A stretch of 46,037 nucleotides of DNA from the NCBI RefSeq assembly GCF_009741925.1, contig NZ_WPCC01000027.1:1-46037 (forward strand), given 5' to 3'. How positions within the stretch are numbered: the first letter of the stretch is position 1; each line of letters opens with the position of its first letter. The notes below the pieces were generated by a model. That model searched no databases, was not told the DNA's origin, and saw only the letters and a program-made list of their open reading frames with translations. This document shows positions 7,805-16,665 of the stretch, piece after piece. The DNA comes from Natronomonas sp. CBA1123. GTDB taxonomy: Archaea; Halobacteriota; Halobacteria; Halobacteriales; Haloarculaceae. The translations under genes were made by a program, and so were the position numbers.

Positions 7805-8767
7805 TCAGTACTCCTCCCGGTAGCGTGCCGCGATGCGGTCGCTTACGATGTTCATGACTAGCGTAATCGCGAACAGCGTCAGTCCGATAGCGAAGAGACT
7901 GTCGAAGGCGATGGTGCCGCCGGTGAAGTCGCTGCCGGCGATTTGGACCATCGCGACGGTCATGGTCTGTCCCGGTTCGAGCAACACGTCCGCGGGGTGG
8001 ATGAAGGGAATCCCGAACAGTCCCGACTGGACGGGCGGTAACCGCGCCTGTGCGCCCATGGCGACGACGACGATCATCGTCTCGCCGATGGCTCGCGACA
8101 CCGCCAGAATGTACGAGGAGGCGATGCCGGAGACGGCCGCGGGGACGACGACGCCGGTCGAGACTTCGAACTTCGTCGCCCCGAGGCCGTAGCCGGCCTG
8201 TCGGAGTTCGTCCGGAACGGCGTTCATCGCGTCCTCGCTAATCGAGGAGACCATCGGAATCGTCATGATGCCGACCATCAGCGACGCCGACAAGGCGTTG
8301 AACGTGCTGATTTCGGGGAACAGCGTCGCCCGGAGCGCGGGCGTGACGTAGACGAGCGCGAAGTAGCCGTAGACGACCGTCGGGACGCCGGCCAGTATCT
8401 CCAACAGCGGCTTCAGTATCGACCGCGTGCGTGCGTCGGCATACTCGGAGAGGTAAATCGCGGTGAGCGTCCCGATTGGGAGTGCGATGAGCGCCGCCGT
8501 AATCGTGACGACGATGGTGCCGAACACCAACGGGACGATGCCGAACACCTCGTTGCTCGGACTCCACTCGAAGCCGGCCAGGAAATCGACGGCCGAGTAG
8601 TTGGCGAAGAACGCGGAGGCGTCGACGAACAGCGTGACGACGATGCCGACGGTGGTGAGCACCGACAGCAGCGCACAGACGGCGAACAACCCGCCGTAGG
8701 TTCCCTCGCGGAGTCGTTGCCAGCCGTTGGACCGAGTCAACTCCGGTCCATCGGGGGCGTCGCTCAC
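7805..8767 (-). CDS. pstC: Phosphate ABC transporter permease PstC
   Basis: A 320-residue membrane protein with about six hydrophobic segments, pairing with PstA to form the phosphate channel. The BPD permease domain covers residues 85-310; the EAA-type loop reads EDAMNAVPDELRQAGYGLGAT. The start is GTG (8765-8767), giving MSDAPDGPELTRSNGWQRLR, a soluble N-terminal stretch typical before the first membrane helix. It lies 59 nt downstream of pstS and 1 nt upstream of pstA, a clear operon. Confidence 0.92.
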   Translation of the reverse strand: MSDAPDGPELTRSNGWQRLREGTYGGLFAVCALLSVLTTVGIVVTLFVDASAFFANYSAVDFLAGFEWSPSNEVFGIVPLVFGTIVVTITAALIALPIGTLTAIYLSEYADARTRSILKPLLEILAGVPTVVYGYFALVYVTPALRATLFPEISTFNALSASLMVGIMTIPMVSSISEDAMNAVPDELRQAGYGLGATKFEVSTGVVVPAAVSGIASSYILAVSRAIGETMIVVVAMGAQARLPPVQSGLFGIPFIHPADVLLEPGQTMTVAMVQIAGSDFTGGTIAFDSLFAIGLTLFAITLVMNIVSDRIAARYREEY

Positions 8768-8826
8768 GTTTCGTCCCTCCGGAATCGGCCACTCCCGTCA
8801 GCGGTCCGGTCCATCGTATCTATCGA

Positions 8827-9858
8827 CTAGTTCTGCGCTTCCTGTATAGCCGTTTCGAGACGGTCCATGACCTCGCTCTGCTGTTCGTCGGTCAGTGGGA
8901 CGTAGCCGACCTGCTGGGCGACGAGTTCCTCGTTGCCGGCCTGCTCGACGAAGAAGCGGGCGAACTCCGCGATGTGTTCTTCTGCCAGCGAACTCTTCGA
9001 GGCGTAGGTGAAAAGCGGCCGCGACAGGGGCGTGTACTCGCCGTTCGAGGCCGTCTCCAGCGACGGCGGCACACAGCCGTCGCCACCGTCGACCTTCAGG
9101 GCCGTCACCTGGTCGGGGTTGTTGAAGTAATACGAGAAGCCGAAGTAGCCGATGGCGTACTGACTCCCCTGCACCCCTTGGACGATGGTGTTGTCGCGTT
9201 CGGTCGCCTGGTAGTCGTCGGTGTGGGCGCCGCTCTCGCCGTTGACCGTCTCGGTGAAGTAATCGAACGTGCCGGACGTCTCGGCGGCGCCGTAGCGTTC
9301 GATTTCCTCGTCGGGCCAGCCGTCGCGGACCTCGCTCCACGTTTCGGCGGCGTCCTCGCCCCAAATCTGGTTCAGTTCGTCGATGGTGATACAGCCGTCC
9401 TCGATGAACTCGTTGTCGTTGTTGACGACGACGGTGAGCGCGTCGGTCGCGGCCTGTAGTTCGACGGGTTCGACGCCGTTGTCGGAACAGAGTTGTTCTT
9501 CTTCCTCCTTGATGGGCCGACTCGCGTTGTTGAAGTCCGTCTGTCCGGGACAGAAGAAGTTCGAGAAGCCGCCACCGGAGCCGGTGGAACTGATGTCCAT
9601 GCTCACGTCGGGGTGTTCGGCCTCGAAGGCCGCCGCGACGGCCTCCATCAGCGGGAAGACGGTGCTGGACCCGGCGATGGCGATGTCGCCCGAAAGTGAG
9701 TCGCCGCCTCCGTTGCCGTTGCCGTTCCCGCCGCTGCCGGGCGTTTCGGTACAGCCTGCAAGCCCTCCAGCGGCCAGCGCCGCCCCGGAGAGCAGGAACC
9801 GTCGTCGGCTACTCGATTCGAACCCACTGCGACCGCCGTTCGGGTCGTCTGTCATCAT
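8827..9858 (-). CDS. pstS: Phosphate-binding lipoprotein PstS
   Basis: A 343-residue extracytoplasmic phosphate receptor. The N-terminus has a twin-arginine signal (SSRRRFLLSGAALAAGG) and a lipobox LAGC at residues 33-36, so it should be Tat-exported and lipid-anchored. The mature protein shows the PstS motifs IAGSSTVFPLMEAVA and SSTGSGGGF, which bind phosphate. ATG 9856-9858 is preferred; an in-frame TTG at 9867 would add three residues and ATG 9853-9855 remove one. It heads the pstS-pstC-pstA operon, with a TATA-like element 43-59 nt upstream. Confidence 0.92.
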   Translation of the reverse strand: MMTDDPNGGRSGFESSSRRRFLLSGAALAAGGLAGCTETPGSGGNGNGNGGGDSLSGDIAIAGSSTVFPLMEAVAAAFEAEHPDVSMDISSTGSGGGFSNFFCPGQTDFNNASRPIKEEEEQLCSDNGVEPVELQAATDALTVVVNNDNEFIEDGCITIDELNQIWGEDAAETWSEVRDGWPDEEIERYGAAETSGTFDYFTETVNGESGAHTDDYQATERDNTIVQGVQGSQYAIGYFGFSYYFNNPDQVTALKVDGGDGCVPPSLETASNGEYTPLSRPLFTYASKSSLAEEHIAEFARFFVEQAGNEELVAQQVGYVPLTDEQQSEVMDRLETAIQEAQN

Positions 9859-9900
9859 CCGAACCAAACGGACAATCGAATAAGAAGGGTGCTATGTGTT

Positions 9901-9919
9901 CTATATAGATTTATACAGT
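9901..9919 (-). promoter_or_regulatory. Promoter region of the pst operon
   Basis: Two overlapping AT-rich boxes, ctatatag (9901-9908) and gtataaat on the minus strand (about 9910-9917), lie 43-59 nt before pstS, implying a short 5' leader. The rest of the 280-nt gap (9859-10138) shows no convincing gene. Phosphate control is expected from the family but no operator is identified. Confidence 0.5.
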
Positions 9920-10138
9920 GGTACATTGGGTGTCCTTCTCACGCACGTTCAAGCCCCGATTCCGGTGATGTTGTGGAGCTATCCTCCAGCAGTCCCTTGA
10001 TTACTTGTCACCGAACGAATCAGGGTGGTGGGTCACCGGCTACCGAGAAACGACCACTCGGTTGCTATCCGTTCCGAACTGACTCGAATGGCCTGCCCAA
10101 ACTCGACGCTTTGGCTGACTATATATTCGCGACGACGG

Positions 10139-10597
10139 CTACAACTCCTCGACCAATTCGTCGGCGGCCGCCTCGACCTCCTTCTGCCACCCCTCGGTGA
10201 GAGTACCCCCTCGCTTCGGCGGGTCGATGTCGAGAGTCGCCGCCTCGTAACTCACGTGGTCGAACGTCGAGGCGATGCGCTCGCCGACGAACTCGGCGTT
10301 TGCTCGCTTCGAGGAGACACCGCCGGAGTTGAGGTCGTAGTAGCGGGTGAACAACTGCACCACCGACACCGGTCCGTCGACGCCGCTGTCCGAGAGGTGC
10401 CTAAACAGTTTCACCGTGTTGTTCGCGGGGTCGGCCCGCCGCCACTCGATTTCGACGAAGACGCGTCCGTTTCCCTCCCCGGCCACGTCGACCGGCGTTC
10501 GGCCGACGTAGTGTTCGGTGGTCCACGTGACGTCGGGGCGTCGCTCCGCGAGCGCGGCGGCCAACTCGGCGGTCACACGGTCGGCGTGGCTGCCCAC
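10139..10597 (-). CDS. Conserved protein, possible PD-(D/E)XK nuclease-like fold
   Basis: A 152-residue soluble protein starting at GTG 10595-10597 (MGSHADRVTAELAAALAERR). The core TPVDVAGE, about 10 residues, then VFVEIEWRRAD looks like the D-x(n)-ExE arrangement of PD-(D/E)XK nuclease folds, followed by a helix KLFRHLS and a strand VSVVQLFTRYY. The canonical Lys is replaced by Trp/Arg (EIEWRR), so catalysis is doubtful. The gene lies downstream of leuS but is separated by a T7 terminator and small hairpin (10602-10628), so it probably has its own control. I do not recognise a named family. Confidence 0.65.
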   Translation of the reverse strand: MGSHADRVTAELAAALAERRPDVTWTTEHYVGRTPVDVAGEGNGRVFVEIEWRRADPANNTVKLFRHLSDSGVDGPVSVVQLFTRYYDLNSGGVSSKRANAEFVGERIASTFDHVSYEAATLDIDPPKRGGTLTEGWQKEVEAAADELVEEL

Positions 10598-10601
10598 GAG
10601 C

Positions 10602-10628
10602 TGGGCTACCGGAGCCCGCCGAAAAAAA
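10602..10628 (-). terminator. Terminator after leuS
   Basis: On the minus strand a T7 run (10622-10628) follows the leuS stop by 8 nt, then comes a small inverted repeat GGGCT-5-AGCCC (10602-10616). It fits archaeal oligo-T termination before the next gene. Confidence 0.55.
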
Positions 10629-10636
10629 CCCTCGTG

Positions 10637-13277
10637 CTACTCCTCGATGTCGATGGCCGGTCGACCGGGTTCGGCCCGCCCTGCGACCTCCTCGTCGGCC
10701 GCTTCGGCGGCCAACACCTGCACATCGGCGTCGAACTCCCGCTTGACGAGCCACGCGGCGGCTTCCAGCGCCTCGAACTCGGTGTCGGGGTCGAGCGTCC
10801 GCTGGAGCGCCTCGCGGTTCTCCTGAAGGTCCTGTCCGTAGGCGGCGGCGTCGTCGCCGTGGCGTTTGATGTCGTCGTGTTGCATCAACTCGCCGATGAC
10901 GTTCGGCGCGTCGCTGTCGATGGCGATTTCCAGCGCCTCGTACTTCCACTCTGGCGTGACGACGATGTCGATGCGCTCGGGGTCGTCGATGCCGGCCACG
11001 TCGCTGATTTCGCGGACGTCCTCGCGGGTGTTCTCGACGAGTCGGCGGCGCTTCTCGACGGTTTCGCGGTCGGCCGCGGCGTCGGGCCAGTCGGCGTCGA
11101 CGGCGAAGCCGTCGTGGCCCAACTCCTCCCACAGTTCTTCGGCGATATGGGGTGAGACGGGCGCCAGCAGTTTCACGGCCGTCACCAGTCCACGCTCGAA
11201 GACGGCGGGGTCGACGGCGGTGTAATCCCGATACTGCCGGAGGGTGCCGACCAGCGACTGCGCCTCCCGAAGCGCCGTGTTGAACGTCAGTTCGTCGTAC
11301 TCCTCACCGGCAATCGTGACGGCGGCCTCGATTTCGTCTTCGACGTAGCCGGTGACCGAACCCGGGTCGTCGGTGGTCTCGATGTCGCCCGCGGCGAACG
11401 TCTCGGTCACGTCTTTCAGTCGCGTCAGGAAGGCGTACGCCGATTGGACGCCCTCCTCGGTCCAGTCGAAGTCCCGTTCGGGTTGGGCGGCCTGCATCAT
11501 GAACAGGCGGGCGGTGTCGGCGCCGTACTCCTCGACGATTCGCTGGGGGGGAGACGACGTTACCGACCGATTTCGACATCTTCTCGCCCTCCAACTGCAC
11601 CATCCCCTGCGCCAAGAGGTTCTCGAACGGTTCCCGGTGGTCGAGTCCCTCGTGGTCGGCCAGCGTCTTCGTGACGAACCGCGAGTACAGCAGGTGCATC
11701 ACGGCGTGTTCGATGCCGCCGACGTACTGGTCGACGGGCATCCAGTCGTTGGCCCGTTCGAGGTCGAACGGCGCCTCGTCGAGTCCGGGGGAGACGTACC
11801 GCAGGAAGTACCACGAGGAGTCGACGAAGGTGTCCATCGTGTCCGTTTCGCGGGTCGCCTCGCCGCCACAGTCCGGACAACTCGTCTGTTTCCACTCGTC
11901 GGCTTCGTCCAGCGGGTTCCCGGTCGTGTTGACGAACTCGGGCAGCTCGACGGGCAGGTCCTCCCCGGGGACGAGCACGGGGCCACAGTCGTCACAGTGG
12001 ACGACCGGAATCGGCGTCCCCCAGTAGCGCTGCCGGGAGATACCCCAATCGCGCAGGCGGTACTGGGTATCGGTTTCGGCGCTGTCGATGTCCTCGGTCA
12101 ACCGCTCGCGTGCGGTCTCGCTGTCCAGTCCCGAGTACTCCCCGGAGTTGACCAACACACCGTCGTCGGTGAAGGCCTCCTCGCTGATGTCGGGTACCTC
12201 GTCCTCGCTGGGCGCGATGACCGGTTCGATGTCGACGCCCATCTTCTCGGCGAAGTCGTGGTCGCGGTGGTCGTGGCCGGGGACGCCCATCAGCGCACCC
12301 GTCCCCACGTCCGACAGCACGAAGTCGGCGACGAAGACCGGAATTTCCTCGCCGGTAATCGGGTTCGTCGCCGTCAGGTCCGTCTCGACGCCGTTCGGCT
12401 CGTCGCCGTCGGGGTCTGCCTCGTGGTGGACGAACTCGTGGACGGCGTCGTCTTCCTCAATCAACTGCTCGCTGATGGGGTGGTCCGGCGCCAGCGCGAA
12501 GAACGTCGCGCCGAAGATGGTGTCGACGCGGGTGGTGAAGGCTTCGACGGGGCCGTGACCCTCCACATCGAACGTCAGCCGCGTCCCGTACTGCCGGCCA
12601 ATCCAGTTGCGCTGCATCTGCCGGACGGAGTCGGGCCACCCCTCCAGTTCGTCGATGTAGTCGACCAGTTCGTCGGCGTACTCGGTGATTTTCAGGAACC
12701 ACTGGTCGAGTTCGCGGGACTCGACGGGTGTGTCACAGCGCCAGCAGAGTTCGTCGTCGCCTTCGACCTGTTCGTCGGCCAACACCGTCTCACAGGAGGG
12801 ACACCAGTTCACCTCGGCGTCGCGTCGCTCGGCCAACCCTTCCTCGTGGAACCGCCGGAACAGCCACTGGTTCCACTTGTAGTACTCGGGGACACAGGTC
12901 GTCACTTCCCGCTCCCAGTCGTAGCCGAAGCCCATCGACTCCATCTGGCCCTTCATCGTCTCGATGCAGTCGAAGGTCCAATCGCGGGGGTTCGTGTCGC
13001 GTTCCTTGGCGGCGTTCTCTGCCGGGAGGCCGAAGGCGTCCCACCCCATCGGGTGGAGCACGTCGTCGCCCTGCATGCGCCGATACCGGGCGTAGGCGTC
13101 CGTGATGGTGTAGTTGCGGACGTGACCCATGTGCAACTGCCCGGAGGGGTAGGGGTACATCCCGAGGACGTACGTCGGGTCCGAAACGTCGTCGGGGGTC
13201 CGATACACGGAGGCGTCGTCCCACGCCTCCTGCCAGCGCCGTTCGACCTCGGTGTGGTCGTAGCCGTCGTCGTGCAT
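10637..13277 (-). CDS. leuS: Leucyl-tRNA synthetase, +1 frameshift near the KMSKS loop
   Basis: A class I aminoacyl-tRNA synthetase that charges tRNA-Leu. The start [20 protein letters not shown] (ATG 13275-13277) leads to [12 protein letters not shown] with the HIGH-type motif at 49-52. A zinc knuckle (CPSC...CWRC) and the CP1 editing domain follow, then [12 protein letters not shown]. Directly after KMSKS, seven C residues (plus-strand G at 11545-11551) shift the frame; six C would give [19 protein letters not shown] and an 879-residue enzyme. The C-terminal anticodon-binding part continues to 10637. The [17 protein letters not shown] region is bacterial-like, as is known for haloarchaeal LeuRS. 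As an essential enzyme, a real inactivation is unlikely unless a second copy exists. Confidence 0.9.
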
Positions 13278-13389
13278 GGAGAGAGTAGTTGTGGAATCTT
13301 CCGTCGGTCCGGCCCTTAACCTTTCCATCCCAAGAACGTCACGGCGGTGTGGGGATAACACTCATACCGCTCGAAACCGACTGAACCGT

Positions 13390-13596
13390 ATGTTCAAGAC
13401 GGCCACAGCGAGCGGGGTGACACGGTTCTTCTCCGGTGAGAAACGCGAGATGGAAAGCGGTGACGGCTGGCCGCGCTGGCTCGTCGTCGTGGCGGCGCTA
13501 CTCTTGGTTTTGGTTCCGTTACTGCCCTTCCTGGCCGTCGCGTGGGTGCTGTCCCGAACCCTCCGCGGCGTCAGGGAACGGGTCTCCTGGGATTAA
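13390..13596 (+). CDS. Small single-pass membrane protein
   Basis: A 68-residue protein starting MFKTATASGVTRFFSGEKRE. Residues 30-54 form one strongly hydrophobic helix (LVVVAALLLVLVPLLPFLAV), followed by a basic tail SRTLRGVRERVSWD, suggesting a cytoplasmic C-terminus. It is divergent from leuS, with 112 nt between starts. A shorter start at Met21 is possible. Its stop shares 4 nt (TTAA, 13593-13596) with the stop of the opposite-strand dehydrogenase gene. I do not recognise the family. Confidence 0.6.
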   Translation: MFKTATASGVTRFFSGEKREMESGDGWPRWLVVVAALLLVLVPLLPFLAVAWVLSRTLRGVRERVSWD

Positions 13597-14588
13597 CGCA
13601 GTCGGGTGTCGACCAACTCGAAGGGCGTGCCGTTGTTCCGTTCGTTTGCGTGTTCGTAGACGACGTGGGCGGCCGCGACGTCCTGAATCGCCAGTCCGGT
13701 CGAATCGAAGACGCTCACGCCGTCGTCGGCCGTCCGTCCGGGTTGCTCGCCGGTGACGATTTCGCCCAACTCGCCGTAGAGGTCCTCGTCGGATAGCAGG
13801 CCGCGACTCCACGGGACGTTGATTTCCCCGGAGTGGGTACACTGCTCGTAGTCGTCGATGACGAGTTTCGCGTTGGCGACGATTTCCTCGCCGAGTTCGT
13901 TCTTGCCGGGCGCGTCGGCCCCCATCGCGTTGATGTGGGTGTGGTCGCCCACGTCCTCCGCGGAGACGATGGGTGACTCGACGGGCGTCACTGTCGAGAG
14001 CACGTCGCACTGTGCGGCCTCGGCGATGGAGCCGCCGCGAACGTCGAACTCGTCGCCGAAGCGGTCGACGAAGGCCTCGACGGCGTCGTCGCGCTTGTCG
14101 GCGACGACGACGGTGTCGATGTCCCGGACGACGCTGATGGCTTCCAGTTGGGTGTACGACTGGACGCCGGCCCCGACGATGCCCAGCGATGTCGCGTCGG
14201 CGACCGCGAGGTGGTCGGTGGCGACGGCCGCCGCCGCGCCGGTTCGCTTCCGGGTGAGCGTCGTCCCGTCCATGAGCGCGAGCGGGAAGGCGTTCCGCGG
14301 GTCGGAGTAAATCATCGTCCCCAACACGGTTGGGAGGTCGTACTTCTCGGGGTTGTCCGTGTGGACGTTCACCCACTTGATGCCCGCAGCGTCCCAGTCG
14401 TCGGCGGCCATGTACGCCGGCATCGACCGGAAGTCGCCGTTGTACTCCGGCAGGTCGATGTAGGACTTCGCCGGCATCTGTACGTCCCCGTGCTGGTAGG
14501 CGGCGAAGGCCTCCTCGACGGCGACGATGACCTCCTCCATGCGGGCGTTTTCGCCCACGTCGTCTCGGTTCAACAGAAGCGTCTCCAT
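13593..14588 (-). CDS. Ornithine cyclodeaminase/alanine dehydrogenase family enzyme
   Basis: A 331-residue NAD(P)-dependent enzyme of the mu-crystallin/OCD superfamily. The Rossmann segment LGIVGAGVQSYTQLEAI sits at about residue 135, the substrate-site lysine in AGIKWVNVHTDNP and the conserved TRKRTGAAAAVAT at about 112-124. Archaeal members include alanine dehydrogenase (pyruvate plus ammonia to L-alanine) and ornithine cyclodeaminase; sequence reading alone does not decide. ATG 14586-14588 follows an AT-rich segment (tatctaagta on the minus strand) by about 27 nt. Confidence 0.85.
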   Translation of the reverse strand: METLLLNRDDVGENARMEEVIVAVEEAFAAYQHGDVQMPAKSYIDLPEYNGDFRSMPAYMAADDWDAAGIKWVNVHTDNPEKYDLPTVLGTMIYSDPRNAFPLALMDGTTLTRKRTGAAAAVATDHLAVADATSLGIVGAGVQSYTQLEAISVVRDIDTVVVADKRDDAVEAFVDRFGDEFDVRGGSIAEAAQCDVLSTVTPVESPIVSAEDVGDHTHINAMGADAPGKNELGEEIVANAKLVIDDYEQCTHSGEINVPWSRGLLSDEDLYGELGEIVTGEQPGRTADDGVSVFDSTGLAIQDVAAAHVVYEHANERNNGTPFELVDTRLR

Positions 14589-14642
14589 GTGGCAAAATTT
14601 GCTACGGCGGTACTTAGATACCCACCCTTTCGCCGGATGCGG

Positions 14643-15638
14643 TTACACCCACTCGACGCTGCCGTCGAGGTCGAACGGGAGTTTCCCGTACCGGTAGCCT
14701 TCGATGCGGCCGGTCGGGCGGGCACGGAAGACGACGGTGGGTTCGTGGCCGACGCCGGGTTGCTCGCCGGCGACGGCGTTCCACTCCGTCTCGGTAAAGG
14801 AGGTACAGTCGATGAACAGCGCCGAATCGGGGTGTTTCGCCAACTGGTCGCTCCGCTTTGCGCCGCCGGTCTCCTTGACGGCGGCGACGGGGTGGTCGGC
14901 GTGGGACCGACGCGCCGGCGGTTCGGGACGGGTCACCTCGACGAGGTCGTCGTCGACGGCGAAATCCAGCGCGTGGCCGCTGTCCTGTTCGACCTCGGGT
15001 TCGAAGTCGAGGCCGGCGTCCGTCAGCAGTTTGGCGACGTTGAACTCCGCCATAGTCGCCCGCATCCGCGTGAGGTCGTATCCGGGGGAGGTGCCGAGTT
15101 TCGAGGCCATCGTGTACCGGTGGGCGTCGAGACTCCCGGTCTGCAGCAGCGACTCGTAGAAGGCGAGCCCCTCTTCGGAACTGGCATCCGGGAAGCCGGC
15201 GGCGTCCTCGGCGAAGAACCGACGGGTGCTGTCCCGGCCGTCCTTCGAGCCGAAGACCGGGAGGAAGAACCACGTCACGTACTCGTAGTCGGCGAGCCAG
15301 GGGTCGGTCACCTCGATGCGGGCGGTGAGTTCCCGCTGTGCCCACCGGGAGACGGCATAGGGCGCCTCGGTGAACGTCTCCTTGTCGGTGCGCCACAGTG
15401 CCTCGGGCGTCTCGGTGTTGCCGAGCCAGTAGGCCCGGCCGGGTCGGAAACAGAACAGCGCGAAGTCGCCGTTGTCCATCTCCAACCGGAGGGCGTCGTA
15501 GCGGTCGTCGCCGATGGTGAACCACGGCTCTTCGATGCGTGCGCCGAAGGACTGATTCAGCGGCTGTAGTAACTGTTCGCGGACGCTCTGTCGCGTCCAC
15601 GTCTTCTCGGACCGACGGAAACGGAGGGGACCTGCCAC
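14643..15638 (-). CDS. Conserved haloarchaeal protein (DUF5784-like)
   Basis: A 331-residue soluble acidic protein starting MAGPLRFRRSEKTWTRQSVR. It resembles the haloarchaeal family I know as DUF5784, whose function is unknown. The C-terminal third contains ALDFAVDDDLVEVTRPEPP, a D-x(n)-E-x-T arrangement reminiscent of PD-(D/E)XK folds, followed by a helix and a strand ALFIDCTSF, but no clear catalytic set. There are no membrane segments. The start is 154 nt from the divergent DUF5786-like gene; a TATA-like ggtaaaccc on the minus strand (about 15660-15668) lies 26 nt upstream. Confidence 0.7.
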   Translation of the reverse strand: MAGPLRFRRSEKTWTRQSVREQLLQPLNQSFGARIEEPWFTIGDDRYDALRLEMDNGDFALFCFRPGRAYWLGNTETPEALWRTDKETFTEAPYAVSRWAQRELTARIEVTDPWLADYEYVTWFFLPVFGSKDGRDSTRRFFAEDAAGFPDASSEEGLAFYESLLQTGSLDAHRYTMASKLGTSPGYDLTRMRATMAEFNVAKLLTDAGLDFEPEVEQDSGHALDFAVDDDLVEVTRPEPPARRSHADHPVAAVKETGGAKRSDQLAKHPDSALFIDCTSFTETEWNAVAGEQPGVGHEPTVVFRARPTGRIEGYRYGKLPFDLDGSVEWV

Positions 15639-15791
15639 ACTCGTCGTAGCACGTCAGCGGGTTTACCGATTACGCATATCCGACCGGATGGCGACGGAAC
15701 CCCGGAGCCGTCCCGGAGCGAATACATAAATAACCCTTCATATTATCCGTTACATTGATTACCAAGAACTCGTTAGGTGCGTACAGTTACC

Positions 15792-15965
15792 ATGTCAATG
15801 GGTGCCTATGACGAGGACGAACACGAGCGACGTGAGCAGAAGGCCTCGACCGTCGATGCCGCCTTCGACGACGAGCGGACGAACTACGAAGGCTCCATAG
15901 AGTACGACTCCGGCGACTCGGCGGAAGCACTCCTCGACCAGTTCAAGCAGATGCAGTCGCAGTAG
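15792..15965 (+). CDS. Small acidic protein (DUF5786-like)
   Basis: A 57-residue, very acidic protein (MSMGAYDEDEHERREQKAST; ends LLDQFKQMQSQ), matching the haloarchaeal family I know as DUF5786. No cysteines or membrane helix are present; the N-terminal half is rich in Asp/Glu/Arg and the C-terminus predicts a short helix. The start could be ATG 15792 or 15798 (MGAYDEDE); an upstream in-frame ATG at 15777 is less likely. A TATA-like stretch, cataaataa (15725-15733), lies about 60 nt upstream, implying a leader. Function is unknown. Confidence 0.7.
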   Translation: MSMGAYDEDEHERREQKASTVDAAFDDERTNYEGSIEYDSGDSAEALLDQFKQMQSQ

Positions 15966-15969
15966 CGGT

Positions 15970-16665
15970 TCACCGTTCTCGGAGCGTCAGTAGGGTGAGC
16001 GACAGCGCGACGACAACCGCCACGGCCAGCACGTGGCCGACGAGGGCAGCGAGCAACACGGGGTAGTCGACGACGAACGGGACCAACAGCAACTGGACGG
16101 CCGCGAAGCCGAGGGTTTCGGCGTCGGCCCGCCGGAGCGTGTCGACGGCGTCGGCGTCGAACCGATAGCGCCCCGACCGCCACAGCGCGACGACGGCGGT
16201 CCACCAGCCGGTCCCGATGCGATAACAGAGGTCCCACAGAATCAACAGCGTCAGGTAGACGACCAGTATCGGCGGCTCGGGGCCGAACAGCGTTTCGACG
16301 AGCGAGCCGCCGGCTCCGGGGTCGAAGACGAACAGGTGGGTGACGAGTGCGACGAACGCCAACACGGCGAGGACGACCTCCACGCTGGAGCCGAACAGCA
16401 GTCGCCGGTAGGGCTCCGGGCTGGGGGGCGCTCGCGCGGCGCGACTGATGCGAAGCATCTCGACGCTCCCGACGGCAGCGACGACGACGGCGGCAGTTCC
16501 CGCCACCGCCGCGTTCCAGAGGTCGTAGTACCACGCCAACGCGAGGACGGCGGTTTCGAAGACGGCCAACTGGATGGCGATGGCGGCGCCACGTGAGATG
16601 TCGACCCCCGGAAGCGCGCCGATGATGCTCTCGTAGACCCACGTCTCGCCGTACTCCGGCCGCAT
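15970..16665 (-). CDS. Multi-pass membrane protein
   Basis: A 231-residue protein with about six hydrophobic segments, for example AIAIQLAVFETAVLALAW, VVLAVLAFVALVTHLFVF, ILVVYLTLLILWDLCYRIG and the final LAVAVVVALSLTLLTL. The N-terminus MRPEYGETWVYESIIGALPG is polar and short. No transporter signature is recognised; it looks like one of the conserved haloarchaeal membrane families of unknown function. Its ATG (16663-16665) directly abuts the stop of the upstream SDR gene, so the two form an operon. Confidence 0.75.
   Translation of the reverse strand: MRPEYGETWVYESIIGALPGVDISRGAAIAIQLAVFETAVLALAWYYDLWNAAVAGTAAVVVAAVGSVEMLRISRAARAPPSPEPYRRLLFGSSVEVVLAVLAFVALVTHLFVFDPGAGGSLVETLFGPEPPILVVYLTLLILWDLCYRIGTGWWTAVVALWRSGRYRFDADAVDTLRRADAETLGFAAVQLLLVPFVVDYPVLLAALVGHVLAVAVVVALSLTLLTLRER

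Noticed and set aside
9889-10200. Plus-strand open frame of 103 codons upstream of pstS
   Set aside because: It covers the pst promoter and the end of another gene; the protein is low-complexity Arg/Pro-rich at its end, typical of a chance frame.
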